DNA of 64,000 nucleotides. Source: Rhodobacterales bacterium (GTDB lineage: Bacteria > Pseudomonadota > Alphaproteobacteria > Rhodobacterales > Rhodobacteraceae). The notes under the pieces were generated by a model. That model saw nothing but the letters and a program-made list of their open reading frames with translations. It ran no database searches and was not told the DNA's origin. The DNA lies in assembly GCA_021155205.1 (NCBI GenBank), contig JAJNPS010000015.1, forward strand, positions 1-64,000. The letters are read 5' to 3'. Positions 17,951-26,444 of this stretch are shown in pieces. Position numbers and translations under genes: made by a program. Numbering within the stretch: position 1 is the first letter of the stretch; every line of letters starts with the position of its first letter.

Positions 17951-17999
17951 TCTATATCGTTATAGGGGAAGTCTATATCGTTACAGATTTTTCAATCAA
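17951..17999 (-). promoter_or_regulatory. Sugar-operon promoter with tandem LacI-type operators
   Basis: On the minus strand a -35-like TTGATT (17994-17999) is spaced 16 bases from a -10-like TATAGA (17972-17977). Two near-identical 14-mers, TCTATATCGTTATA (17951-17964) and TCTATATCGTTACA (17972-17985), are 21 bases apart, two helical turns. The first has the central-CG partial dyad typical of LacI-family operators; the second overlaps the -10. The LacI-family gene starts 285 bases away on the other strand. No gene or other feature was seen in the rest of the 17936-18269 gap. Confidence 0.6.
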
Positions 18000-18269
18000 G
18001 CAATCTTTTCGCTTGTGGCGGCGCGCCTTGAAGTCTTTGAATAGCCCCTAATTGCGCATTCGGCGCAAGGCGAATGCCAAAGTGACAGGCCAGATGCTGC
18101 AGTGCGAAATCCAGCATGAACCGATTGACCGCGTGACGTTTTCAAGCGTCGCCTTCAGGTCCGTTCCGGTTGCCGTTTCTGCGGGTGCAGCCACAGTGCA
18201 AGGATGCGAATCACGGCATGTCGGAACTGCTGGCCAGACCCTCCGGCGGCACAGACCGGGCTCAGCGCC

Positions 18270-19310
18270 ATGACCAAGGGATCCGGACCCGCCCTGATCG
18301 CCGCCACTGATTCGGACCACGAGCGTCCGACGCTCAAGACCATCGCCGCCGCCACCGGGCTTGCCATCGCGACGGTCAGCCGCGCGTTGAACGACGCCCC
18401 CGACATCGGCGAAGAGACCAAGCGGCGGGTGCGCGAGACGGCGTCGCAACTGGGCTATCGGCCGAACCGCGCCGCGCTGCGCCTGCGCACCGGCAAGACC
18501 AATGTGATCGCCGTGACCTTGTCGACCGTATCGGACATGTCGAACCCGTCGCAGTTGATCTATTCGATCGCGGACGCCTTGCGCGGCACGTCCTATCATC
18601 TGGTCGTGACACCGTTTTTCCCCGATCAGGACCCGATGGACCCGATCCGCTACATCGTGGAGACGGAGTCCGCGGACGGCATCGTCCTGAACCAGACCAC
18701 CGTCAATGACCGCAGGGTGCGCTATCTGTCCGAAAAGGGGTTTCCCTTTGTGACTCACGGTCGCACCAGCATGGGCATCGACCATCCCTATTTCGACTTT
18801 GACAACGAATCCTATGCCCGCATCGCGGTGCGCGCGTTGCACGCCCGGGGCCGCGCAAACCTTCTGCTGGTACGCCCGCCCGCCGATCACAGCTATTCCG
18901 TCCACATGACCGAAGGCTTCGTGACCGGGGCGCAGAACCTTGGCCTGCGCCATGAGATCATGGACCACATCACGTCTGACACGCCGGCCGACGACATCGA
19001 GGCCGCGGTCCTTGCGCGGTTTTTGCGCCAGCCGCAGATCGACGGCATCCTGACCGGGTCGCCCTCTGCGGCTGTGGCCGCGGTCGCGGGGGCGGAAAAG
19101 GCGGGCAAGACCATCGGGCGCGACTTCGACATCGTCTCGAAAGAGGCACATTCCTTCTTGCGCAGGTTCCGCAAGGAAATCATCGTCGTCAAGGAAGATG
19201 TGGGCCGCGCGGGCGCGTTCCTGTCGCGCGCGCTCATGGCCGCGATCGAGCGGCGTGCGCCCGAAAGGGGCCAGTACCTCGACCGACCCGACCAGGTGGA
19301 TTTGGACTGA
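18270..19310 (+). CDS. LacI-family transcriptional regulator
   Basis: 346 residues. The N-terminal HTH (TLKTIAAATGLAIATVSRAL) plus hinge helix (YRPNRAALRLRTGKTNVIAV) is followed by a periplasmic-binding-protein-like sensor domain. The start at MTKGSGP places the HTH at the usual distance from the N-terminus; the frame extends upstream to 18204 but without family sequence. It is divergent from the sugar ABC operon, whose promoter carries candidate operators, and is followed by an isomerase and a dehydrogenase, so it probably represses both units until a sugar signal appears. Confidence 0.88.
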   Translation: MTKGSGPALIAATDSDHERPTLKTIAAATGLAIATVSRALNDAPDIGEETKRRVRETASQLGYRPNRAALRLRTGKTNVIAVTLSTVSDMSNPSQLIYSIADALRGTSYHLVVTPFFPDQDPMDPIRYIVETESADGIVLNQTTVNDRRVRYLSEKGFPFVTHGRTSMGIDHPYFDFDNESYARIAVRALHARGRANLLLVRPPADHSYSVHMTEGFVTGAQNLGLRHEIMDHITSDTPADDIEAAVLARFLRQPQIDGILTGSPSAAVAAVAGAEKAGKTIGRDFDIVSKEAHSFLRRFRKEIIVVKEDVGRAGAFLSRALMAAIERRAPERGQYLDRPDQVDLD

Positions 19311-19326
19311 GCTTTGGAGAAATGAC

Positions 19327-20382
19327 ATGAAGACGATCAAGGGCCCGGCCCTGTTTCTGGCGCAGTTCGCAGGCGATGCAGCCCCGTTCAATACCTGGCA
19401 GTCGATCACCGCCTGGGCGGCCGATTGTGGCTATGAAGGCGTGCAGATTCCGACTTGGGACGCGCGATTGTTCGATCTGGACAAGGCTGCGGCGTCAAAA
19501 GGCTATTGCGACGACATGAAAGGTGTGGCGAGTGCAAGTGGCATTGCGATCACCGAATTGTCCACCCACCTGCAGGGGCAGCTTGTGGCAGTGCATCCCG
19601 CCTATGACAGCGCCTTTGACGGGTTTGCCGCAGCCGCCGTGCGCGGCAATCCCAAGGCCCGCGCGGAATGGGCGGTGGAGCAGGTGAAAATGGCGCTGAC
19701 CGCGTCCAGAAACCTTGGCCTGACCGCACAGGCCACCTTTTCCGGGGCTCTGGCCTGGCCATATGTCTACCCCTGGCCGCAGCGCCCGGCAGGTCTGGTC
19801 GAGGAAGCCTTTGACGAACTGGCCCGCCGCTGGACGCCGATCCTGAACCATGCCGAGGATTGCGGCGTCGATCTCTGCTATGAAATCCATCCCGGCGAAG
19901 ACCTGCATGACGGCGTGTCTTTCGAGATGTTCCTGGACCGCGTAAAGGGCCACAGCCGCGCCAACATGCTTTATGACCCCAGCCACTATGTGCTGCAGCA
20001 CCTCGACTATCTGCAGCATATCGACATCTACCACGACCGCATCAAGATGTTCCACGTCAAGGACGCGGAACTGAACCCCACCGGTCGGCAGGGCGTCTAC
20101 GGCGGGTTTCAGTCTTGGGTCAACCGCGCGGGTCGGTTCCGCAGCCTTGGCGATGGTCAGGTCGATTTCGGCGGCATCTTCTCCAAGCTTACCCAATATG
20201 GCTTTGAAGGCTGGGCGGTGGTCGAATGGGAATGCTGTCTGAAGCACCCCGAGGATGGTGCCCGCGAAGGGGCTGCCTTTGTCGATGCCCACATCATCCG
20301 CGTGACCGAAAAAGCGTTTGACGATTTTGCCGGGGCGGGCACCGACCGCGCCGCCAACCGCCGCATGCTTGGACTGGAGTAA
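19327..20382 (+). CDS. Xylose isomerase-like TIM-barrel sugar isomerase/epimerase
   Basis: 351 residues, clearly longer than the 249-residue TIM-barrel protein of the minus operon. Metal-site motifs include CYEIHPGEDLHDG near residue 188, MLYDPSHYVLQ near residue 215 and MFHVKDAELN near residue 240. A final active-site Glu lies in AVVEWECCLKHP. Such proteins often act with a Gfo/Idh/MocA dehydrogenase, here the next gene 3 bases downstream. The start has TTTGGAG 9 bases upstream and lies 16 bases after the LacI stop. Confidence 0.86.
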   Translation: MKTIKGPALFLAQFAGDAAPFNTWQSITAWAADCGYEGVQIPTWDARLFDLDKAAASKGYCDDMKGVASASGIAITELSTHLQGQLVAVHPAYDSAFDGFAAAAVRGNPKARAEWAVEQVKMALTASRNLGLTAQATFSGALAWPYVYPWPQRPAGLVEEAFDELARRWTPILNHAEDCGVDLCYEIHPGEDLHDGVSFEMFLDRVKGHSRANMLYDPSHYVLQHLDYLQHIDIYHDRIKMFHVKDAELNPTGRQGVYGGFQSWVNRAGRFRSLGDGQVDFGGIFSKLTQYGFEGWAVVEWECCLKHPEDGAREGAAFVDAHIIRVTEKAFDDFAGAGTDRAANRRMLGLE

Positions 20383-20385
20383 GCC

Positions 20386-21558
20386 ATGATCGACGCCGCC
20401 CACACTGCCCGCCCGCCCCGCCTGCGCCTTGGCATGGTCGGTGGCGGACGCGACGCCTTCATCGGAGCCGTCCACCGCATAGCATCACGGATTGACGATC
20501 AATATGAACTGGTTGCGGGGTGTTTTTCATCCAGACCGGAAAAGTCCAGGGCCTCTGGCGCCGATCTGGGCCTTGATCCAGCGCGCTGCTACGACAGCTT
20601 TGCCGACATGGCCACCCGCGAAGCGCGCAGAAAGGATGGCATCGACGTTGTCGCGATCGTCACGCCCAACCACATGCATGCCCCCGCAGCAATGCAGTTC
20701 CTGCGCCGGGGCATCCATGTGATCTGCGACAAGCCCCTGACCGCCACCCTGCCCGAGGCGAAAAAGCTGGCCAGGGCCGCCGAAGCCAGCGGGGTCGTCT
20801 TTGCGCTGACCCACAACTACACCGGCTATCCGATGGTCCGACAGGCCAAGGCGATGGTCGCAGCAGGGGAACTCGGGGATCTGCGGCTGGTAAACGTGGA
20901 ATACGTGCAGGACTGGCTGTCCGAACCGCTGGAAGGCACCGGCCAGAAACAGGCCGAGTGGCGCACGGACCCCGCGCGGTCCGGCGCGGGCGGGTCCACC
21001 GGCGACATCGGCACGCATGCCTTCAATCTGGCGAACTTCGTCTCCGGCCTGACGCTCGACAGCCTTGCCGCCGACCTGACGGCCTTTGTGCCGGGGCGTC
21101 GCGTCGATGACAACGGGCATGTGATGATGCGCTTCAAGGGGGGCGCCCGCGGCATGCTCTGGTGCAGCCAGGTCGCGCCGGGCAATGAAAACCGGCTGCG
21201 CCTGCGCGTCTTTGGCACCAAGGGCGGCCTCGAATGGGCGCAAGAGGACCCCAATTACCTGTGGTATACGCCGCTCGGCCAGCCCAAGCGCCTGATCACG
21301 CGCGGCGGGGCGGGTTCGGGACCCGAGGCGGCCCGCGTGACCCGCGTGCCCCCCGGTCATCCCGAAGGGTATCTCGAAGGCTTTGCCAACATCTACGCCG
21401 AGGCCGCCCGCGCCATCACGGCGGCCAAGACTGGCACCGCGATCCCCGCAGGCACAACTTTTCCGGGGCTGAAGGAAGGGCTGGAGGGTGTCGCCTTTGT
21501 CGATGCCTGCGTGCGGTCATCGGCTCGCAATGCGGCTTGGGTCAAGCTGAACTTGTAG
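20386..21558 (+). CDS. Gfo/Idh/MocA-family dehydrogenase, second copy
   Basis: 390 residues. NAD(P) site RLGMVGGGRDAFIGAVHR near residue 14; catalytic Lys motif HVICDKPLTATLPEAKK near residue 110; C-terminal domain with GGSTGDIGTHAFNLANFV near residue 205. The sequence differs well from the minus-strand copy (EKPL there, DKPL here), so the two act on different intermediates or sugars. It closes the lacI-isomerase-dehydrogenase unit. Confidence 0.87.
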   Translation: MIDAAHTARPPRLRLGMVGGGRDAFIGAVHRIASRIDDQYELVAGCFSSRPEKSRASGADLGLDPARCYDSFADMATREARRKDGIDVVAIVTPNHMHAPAAMQFLRRGIHVICDKPLTATLPEAKKLARAAEASGVVFALTHNYTGYPMVRQAKAMVAAGELGDLRLVNVEYVQDWLSEPLEGTGQKQAEWRTDPARSGAGGSTGDIGTHAFNLANFVSGLTLDSLAADLTAFVPGRRVDDNGHVMMRFKGGARGMLWCSQVAPGNENRLRLRVFGTKGGLEWAQEDPNYLWYTPLGQPKRLITRGGAGSGPEAARVTRVPPGHPEGYLEGFANIYAEAARAITAAKTGTAIPAGTTFPGLKEGLEGVAFVDACVRSSARNAAWVKLNL

Positions 21559-21561
21559 GCT

Positions 21562-21608
21562 GGGCAAGCGCCCGTCCTTGCGTGTCGCGTCAGTCAGGGC
21601 AAGCGCCC
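21562..21608. repeat. Duplicated GGGCAAGCGCCC in a convergent gap
   Basis: The 12-mer GGGCAAGCGCCC occurs at 21562-21573 and again at 21597-21608, between the convergent dehydrogenase and trgA genes. Each copy can form a short hairpin. Probably a small intergenic repeat; a bidirectional terminator role is possible but there is no T-tract. Confidence 0.4.
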
Positions 21609-21627
21609 TGCCTGATCGGCCGCACCC

Positions 21628-22068
21628 CTATCGCCAGTGCCGCGAGCCGAACTCGGCGATCCAGCCGCCCAGGATGGACCCCACCACCAGCGTGCCGATG
21701 GTCTCCACCGTCAAAAGCAGCTTGCCGTAGTCCATCATCAGGTCGAACACACCCAGGACCGCCTCAATCGGGCCGTCGTAGCGCATGTTGATGGATTGCA
21801 GCACCATCTCGTAGATGGAAAAGCCCAAGAGGGCAAAGAACACCAGGATGATCCCCGCCCGCAGCCCGGTTCCCATCGCCGCGTTGTAGCCCTTGCCCGC
21901 GCTGCCGCCCGCAACCCGCCAGCCGATGATGATACCAAGGAACGCCACGATCTCGCGCAGCAACCCTATCCCCACGCCTTCGGGCAAGGACTGGCTGTAA
22001 AGACTGGCGGCAACCCAGCCAAGGGCGCCAAATGCAAGGGCACCAAAAAGCTTTGCTGCCGTGGGCAT
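21628..22068 (-). CDS. trgA: TrgA-family membrane protein
   Basis: 146 residues with about four membrane segments. It matches the TrgA pattern of Rhodobacterales: a short N-terminal MPTAAKLFGALAFGALGW, a central GYNAAMGTGLRAG, RYDGPIEAVLGVFDLMMDYG, and a final GGWIAEFGSRHWR. TrgA was named from a tellurite-resistance locus of Rhodobacter sphaeroides; its biochemical role is unclear. It is the last gene of a same-strand run with the cyclopropane-synthase-like and photolyase genes. Confidence 0.85.
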   Translation of the reverse strand: MPTAAKLFGALAFGALGWVAASLYSQSLPEGVGIGLLREIVAFLGIIIGWRVAGGSAGKGYNAAMGTGLRAGIILVFFALLGFSIYEMVLQSINMRYDGPIEAVLGVFDLMMDYGKLLLTVETIGTLVVGSILGGWIAEFGSRHWR

Positions 22069-22077
22069 CGGCTTCTC

Positions 22078-23292
22078 CTATCGCGGTCGCGTCACTGTGA
22101 TCTGCGTCACATCACAGTTACCGCTGCGAAACGCGCCCGCGCAAGAGGTCAGATAGAAATCCCACATCCGCTTGAAACGGTCGTCAAAGCCCAGCCGCGC
22201 CACCTCTGACCAGCGGTCATTGAACGTCTCGTGCCAGCGCCGCAGCGTCAGGCTGTAGCTTTCGGCGAACTGAAGCGACCCGCGCATCACCAGCCCTGCC
22301 GTCTCGATCTCGGCCTTCAGCACCGAGGGCGCGGGCAACATGCCGCCCGGAAAGATGTATTTCTGGATGAAATCGACGCTCCGCCTGTAGATCGGCCAAC
22401 GGACATCCGGCACCAGGATGATCTGCAGCGTGGCATGGCGGCCCGGTTTCAACCGTTCGCGCACCTGGCGAAAATAGACCGGCCAATACCGCTGGCCGAC
22501 CGCCTCGAACATCTCGATCGAGGCAATGCCGTCGTAAAGGCCGGTTTCGTCGCGGTAGTCCTGCAGCTTGATCGACACCCGGTCGGCCAGCCCCGCCTTG
22601 GCAATCCGGGCCACGGCATAATCATATTGCGCCTGGCTGATCGTCAGGCCGGTCACGCGCAGACCGCGTTCGGCGGCAGCATATTCCGCGAAACCGCCCC
22701 AGCCACAGCCGATTTCAAGCACGTGATCGCCGGGCCTGGCCCCCATCTCGTCAACCATCGAGGCGTATTTGGCGATCTGCGCCTGTTCCAGGCTTTCCTG
22801 CCCGCTGTAAAACAGCCCTGATGAATAGGTCATCGTGTCATCCAGCCAAAGCTGATAGAACTCATTCCCAAGATCGTAATGCGCGGCGATGTTGCGCCGG
22901 GCCTGGCGTCTGGAATTGCCCATCATCCAGAACCGCAGGCGTTCATAGCTGCGCACGAGGCCCATGCCCGGAAAGCCGTCGTTGACGACATTGTTTTCGG
23001 GCAACTGGATCAGGTCCAGAAACCCCTGCAGGTCTGTGGTTGTCCACCATTCGTCAACATAGGCTTCGCAGAACCCCAGATCGCCGTCACGGATCATGCG
23101 GGCAAAAAGGTCCGGGTTGCGCACGGTGATGTCGGCGGCAGGGCCGGGCAGTTTGCCCTCGATCCGGAACCGCCGCCCGTCCGGCAGGCAAAAGTCAAGC
23201 CGCCCGCGGCCAAGACGCCGCGCGACATCGAATGCGGCGGCAAAATATCGTGGCAGGCCGGTCTGGCCTTGCGTGGACGTCAGGATCGTCAT
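22078..23292 (-). CDS. Cyclopropane-fatty-acyl-phospholipid synthase family methyltransferase
   Basis: 404 residues. SAM motif VLEIGCGWGGFAEYAAAERG near residue 195. The family signature LDDTMTYSSGLFYSGQESLEQAQ and AHYDLGNEFYQLWL precede it, and the C-terminal FIQKYIFPGGMLPAPS is present. The enzyme would methylate unsaturated acyl chains of membrane phospholipids; some relatives do other chain chemistry. The start at MTILTSTQ has GGAGG upstream, preferred over the frame start at 23304. The trgA start is 9 bases downstream of its stop. Confidence 0.88.
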   Translation of the reverse strand: MTILTSTQGQTGLPRYFAAAFDVARRLGRGRLDFCLPDGRRFRIEGKLPGPAADITVRNPDLFARMIRDGDLGFCEAYVDEWWTTTDLQGFLDLIQLPENNVVNDGFPGMGLVRSYERLRFWMMGNSRRQARRNIAAHYDLGNEFYQLWLDDTMTYSSGLFYSGQESLEQAQIAKYASMVDEMGARPGDHVLEIGCGWGGFAEYAAAERGLRVTGLTISQAQYDYAVARIAKAGLADRVSIKLQDYRDETGLYDGIASIEMFEAVGQRYWPVYFRQVRERLKPGRHATLQIILVPDVRWPIYRRSVDFIQKYIFPGGMLPAPSVLKAEIETAGLVMRGSLQFAESYSLTLRRWHETFNDRWSEVARLGFDDRFKRMWDFYLTSCAGAFRSGNCDVTQITVTRPR

Positions 23293-23349
23293 TTCCCCTC
23301 CCAAGGGTCTTTTTCTTGGCGCGAACCCAAGCAGATACGCATTCGTGGC

Positions 23350-24759
23350 TCAAGAGTTTCGTGCGGCATACGCCTCCAGCGCGCGCCTCCGACCGACAGC
23401 TAGGTCGATCAATGGCGCGGGATAGGGCGCGCGGGGGTCAAGGCGCCACCTTTTTGGCACCGCCTCGAAGAAGGACGCCGCGTCACGCGGGGGGTCGGGG
23501 GACAATTCGGCGATGAACCGCCGGCGATAATCGCCGTCTGGATCGAACTTTTCTCCTTGGGTTTCGGGGTTGAACACGCGAAAATAGGGCGCGGCATCGG
23601 GGCCGGAACCTGCGGTCCACTGCCAGCCCATCGCGTTCGAGGCCGGGTCCCAGTCGGTCAGGCAATCGGCGAACCAGTCAAGGCCCACGCGCCAATGCGT
23701 CATCAGGTGCTTGGTCAGATAGCTGGCCACGATCATCCGCGCACGGTTGTGCATGGTCCCCGTGACATACATCTCTCGCATCGCGGCATCGACAAACGGC
23801 TCTCCCGTCATGCCGCGCCGCCAGCGTTCCGCATCCGGATTGTCGCCGCGCCAGGGAAAGCCGTCCCAGTCCTCGCGCCAATTGGCATGGGTGATATGGG
23901 GGGTATGGTAGATCAGATGATAAGCGAACTCGCGCCAGACAACCTCTCGAAGGAAATGCGCGGCACCGGCCTTGCCGTCCTCTGCGGCCCGTTGGCCTGC
24001 GTGCCACAGGCGCAGGGGCGCGATCTCGCCATAGGTCAGGTTTTCCGAAAGGCGTGATGTGGCGGGCAGGTCGGGACGGTCGCGCAGTTCCTTGTAGCGG
24101 GCGATGGCCTGGTCCACAAACTGGTCCAGCCGTGCCAGTGCCGCCGCCTCGCCCACCGCCTGATGCGGCAGAACCACGGTGGCCCCCCGCTGCATGCGGC
24201 GGCCCAGATGCCAGTCCGCGATCCGGTCCGAGGCGGGCCAGCGGTCCGGCGCGGACAGGCGCGCGGGCGGCGCCGTCAGCGTCCCCGGATCGCGCCCCGC
24301 CACGGCCCGCCAGAACGGGCTGTAGACGCGGTAGAACCCGCCCTGCCCGGTTTCCACCGTCCACGGCTCGAACAGCACATGGCCGGGATGGCTGGTCGCG
24401 GTGATCCCTTGCGCGGTCAGCGCAGATTTGATCGCGCTGTCGCGCGCGATGGTGGCGGGGTCATAAAGCCGCGACCAGTGGACCGATCCGGCACCCGTCT
24501 CGGCGATCAGGGAGTGCAGCACCTGCAGGGCCGGCCCGCGTCGCAGGATCAGCCGGCTGCCTGCCGCACCAAGCCTTCGCGCAAAATCCTCCACCGACAG
24601 GCCGAGCCGCCACAGGGGCGCCGCCCCCTGCGCCTCGGTTTCGGGGTCAAGGATGAAGACCGGCAGGATCGGCTGGCCGGATGCCGCCGCCGCCGTGAGC
24701 ATCGGGTGATCGGCCAAGCGCAGGTCCCTGCGAAACCACAAGATCAGGGGAGGGGGCAT
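23350..24759 (-). CDS. phrB: Deoxyribodipyrimidine photolyase (class I CPD type)
   Basis: 469 residues. The N-terminal antenna-binding Rossmann domain (LILWFRRDLRLADHPML) and the C-terminal FAD domain are complete. FAD-binding and DNA-contact motifs include TSRLSENLTYGEIAP, WREFAYHLIYHTPH, and MHNRARMIVASYLTKHLM followed by DWDPASNAMGWQWTAGSGPD and the FRVFNPETQGEKFDP end. It repairs cyclobutane pyrimidine dimers with blue light. It heads the run with cfa-like and trgA genes. A second photolyase-family gene lies about 7 kb away. Confidence 0.93.
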   Translation of the reverse strand: MPPPLILWFRRDLRLADHPMLTAAAASGQPILPVFILDPETEAQGAAPLWRLGLSVEDFARRLGAAGSRLILRRGPALQVLHSLIAETGAGSVHWSRLYDPATIARDSAIKSALTAQGITATSHPGHVLFEPWTVETGQGGFYRVYSPFWRAVAGRDPGTLTAPPARLSAPDRWPASDRIADWHLGRRMQRGATVVLPHQAVGEAAALARLDQFVDQAIARYKELRDRPDLPATSRLSENLTYGEIAPLRLWHAGQRAAEDGKAGAAHFLREVVWREFAYHLIYHTPHITHANWREDWDGFPWRGDNPDAERWRRGMTGEPFVDAAMREMYVTGTMHNRARMIVASYLTKHLMTHWRVGLDWFADCLTDWDPASNAMGWQWTAGSGPDAAPYFRVFNPETQGEKFDPDGDYRRRFIAELSPDPPRDAASFFEAVPKRWRLDPRAPYPAPLIDLAVGRRRALEAYAARNS

Positions 24760-24853
24760 GGCTGAACTGCATCCTTATGTGTCGTTTACGACGGTCAGGC
24801 CGCACCGGATCACGGACTTGCGGCACGGCGCCGTTTCGGGTTCTGATCTCGGC

Positions 24854-25960
24854 ATGCACGCCCCTCGCCTGACACCCCTTGCCGCCAGCCTGCCCGACAC
24901 CGTGCCCTTTGTCGGGCCGGAGACGCAAGAGCGGGCGATGGGACAAATGTTCGCGGCCCGACTCGGGGCCAACGAAAGCGGCTTTGGCCCCGCGCCCGCC
25001 GCCATCGCGGCCCTGCAGGCGGTGGCGGGGGATGTCTGGATGTACGGCGACCCCGAGGCGCATGACCTGAAATCCGCGATTGCGGGCCATCATGGCGTCA
25101 GTCCCGCCCATGTGGTCGTGGGCGAAGGCATCGACGCCCTTCTGGGCCTGACGGTACGGCTGATGATCGCGGCGGGGGACGTGGCGGTCACATCCGCCGG
25201 GGCCTATCCGACCTTCAACTTTCATGTTGCGGGCTTTGGCGGGCGGCTGGTGCGGGTACCCTATCGCGACAATCACGAAGACCCTTCGGCCCTCTTGGCT
25301 GCAGCGCGCGCCGAACGGGCGCGGCTGGTCTATCTTGCCAATCCCGACAACCCGATGGGAAGCTGGCACCCGGCCGCGACAATCACCGCGATGGTCGCCG
25401 ATCTGCCGCAGGGCGCGCTGTTGATCCTGGACGAGGCCTATGCCGATCTGGCCCCCGGGGACACCGTTCCCGAGCTTGATGCCGATGATCCGCGCGTCAT
25501 CCGCATGCGCAGCTTTTCCAAGGCGCACGGTTTGGCCGGCCTGCGCGTCGGCTATGCGCTAGCGGCACCCCCGCTTGCCAGGGCGTTCGACAAGGTGCGC
25601 AACCATTTCGGTCTGGGTCGCGCGGCGCAGGCGGCGGCGCTGGCCGCCCTTGGCGATCACGCGCATCTGGCCCGGGTTCAGCGGGCGGTGGCCAGGGCGC
25701 GCGCCCGCGTCGGCGCCATCGCGGCGGAACATGGGCTGGTCGCGCTGCCATCGGCGACCAATTTCGTGACCATCGACTGCGGGCGCGACGCCGCATTCGC
25801 CCGACATGTGCTGGCGGAACTCGGTCAGCGCGGTGTGTTCGTGCGCATGCCCGGCGTGTCCCCGCTAGACCGCTGCATCCGGGTCAGCCTTGGTCCCGAT
25901 CCGGCGCTGGACATCTTTGCCGCCACGTTCGGCCCGGCGCTACGGGCGGCTGCGGTCTAG
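24854..25960 (+). CDS. Histidinol-phosphate aminotransferase-like PLP enzyme
   Basis: 368 residues, fold type I class I/II aminotransferase. The PLP Lys lies in RMRSFSKAHGLAGLRVGYAL near residue 230; Asn/Asp/Tyr cofactor contacts are LANPDNPMGS and LDEAYADLAP. The N-terminal RLGANESGFGPAPAA is the HisC-type substrate loop. It could be HisC or a related aromatic or phosphonate aminotransferase; no his genes are nearby. The frame is open to 24758, but the start at MHAPRLTPLA avoids overlap with the divergent photolyase. Confidence 0.82.
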   Translation: MHAPRLTPLAASLPDTVPFVGPETQERAMGQMFAARLGANESGFGPAPAAIAALQAVAGDVWMYGDPEAHDLKSAIAGHHGVSPAHVVVGEGIDALLGLTVRLMIAAGDVAVTSAGAYPTFNFHVAGFGGRLVRVPYRDNHEDPSALLAAARAERARLVYLANPDNPMGSWHPAATITAMVADLPQGALLILDEAYADLAPGDTVPELDADDPRVIRMRSFSKAHGLAGLRVGYALAAPPLARAFDKVRNHFGLGRAAQAAALAALGDHAHLARVQRAVARARARVGAIAAEHGLVALPSATNFVTIDCGRDAAFARHVLAELGQRGVFVRMPGVSPLDRCIRVSLGPDPALDIFAATFGPALRAAAV

Positions 25961-26350
25961 CGACAGGGCGGCGAGTTCCCCCAGCGCAGGCCCAAGCGAC
26001 GGGGCGGCCCCTGCGGGCGCCTCGGCGGCCCCCAGTCGCGGGATCGGGTCCACCGCCCGCCCCGGCGCAGCACGGTCGGCCGCAACAAAGGCGGGCATGT
26101 CGTCATCCGCCGCAACCGCCCGGCGAAAGACCAGAAGGTTCTGGAAACTGGTCTTTGTCCCCGTCAAACCCGACCGCTCGTCGCAGGGCAGCGTGTCGGC
26201 CCGGACATATTCCCAACCCTCGGACGCCAGCCCGTTCATCAACGATTGTACCGCGTAGGCAAAGCGGTCCTCGGTGGTCTTTGCGCTCCGCGCCTTTTCG
26301 CCCCGGCGCGGTGCGGGCACGACCTTGTATTCGAAACTCTGGGTGGACAT
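25940..26350 (-). CDS. DUF4177-containing protein
   Basis: 136 residues. Residues 1-75 carry the DUF4177 pattern (STQSFEYKVVPAPRRG, then LMNGLASEGWEYVRADTLP). The C-terminal 55 residues are Ala/Pro-rich and probably disordered. Start chosen at the second ATG (AGGGA 7 bases upstream); the alternative is 26356. The gene ends 21 bases inside the convergent aminotransferase gene. Function unknown. Confidence 0.75.
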   Translation of the reverse strand: MSTQSFEYKVVPAPRRGEKARSAKTTEDRFAYAVQSLMNGLASEGWEYVRADTLPCDERSGLTGTKTSFQNLLVFRRAVAADDDMPAFVAADRAAPGRAVDPIPRLGAAEAPAGAAPSLGPALGELAALSLDRSRP

Positions 26351-26444
26351 CGGCATTCCCTGTGACGCCTGCGCTGACAGGCAAGACTAAATTCTGGGGC
26401 GGCGCGCGCCAAGTCGCGTTTGCGGCATCGGCGGATGGGCGGCG

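Noticed and set aside
21562..21608. Repeated 12-mer as a CRISPR or attachment site
   Set aside because: Only two copies, 23-base gap without a spacer pattern, no cas or integrase gene nearby.
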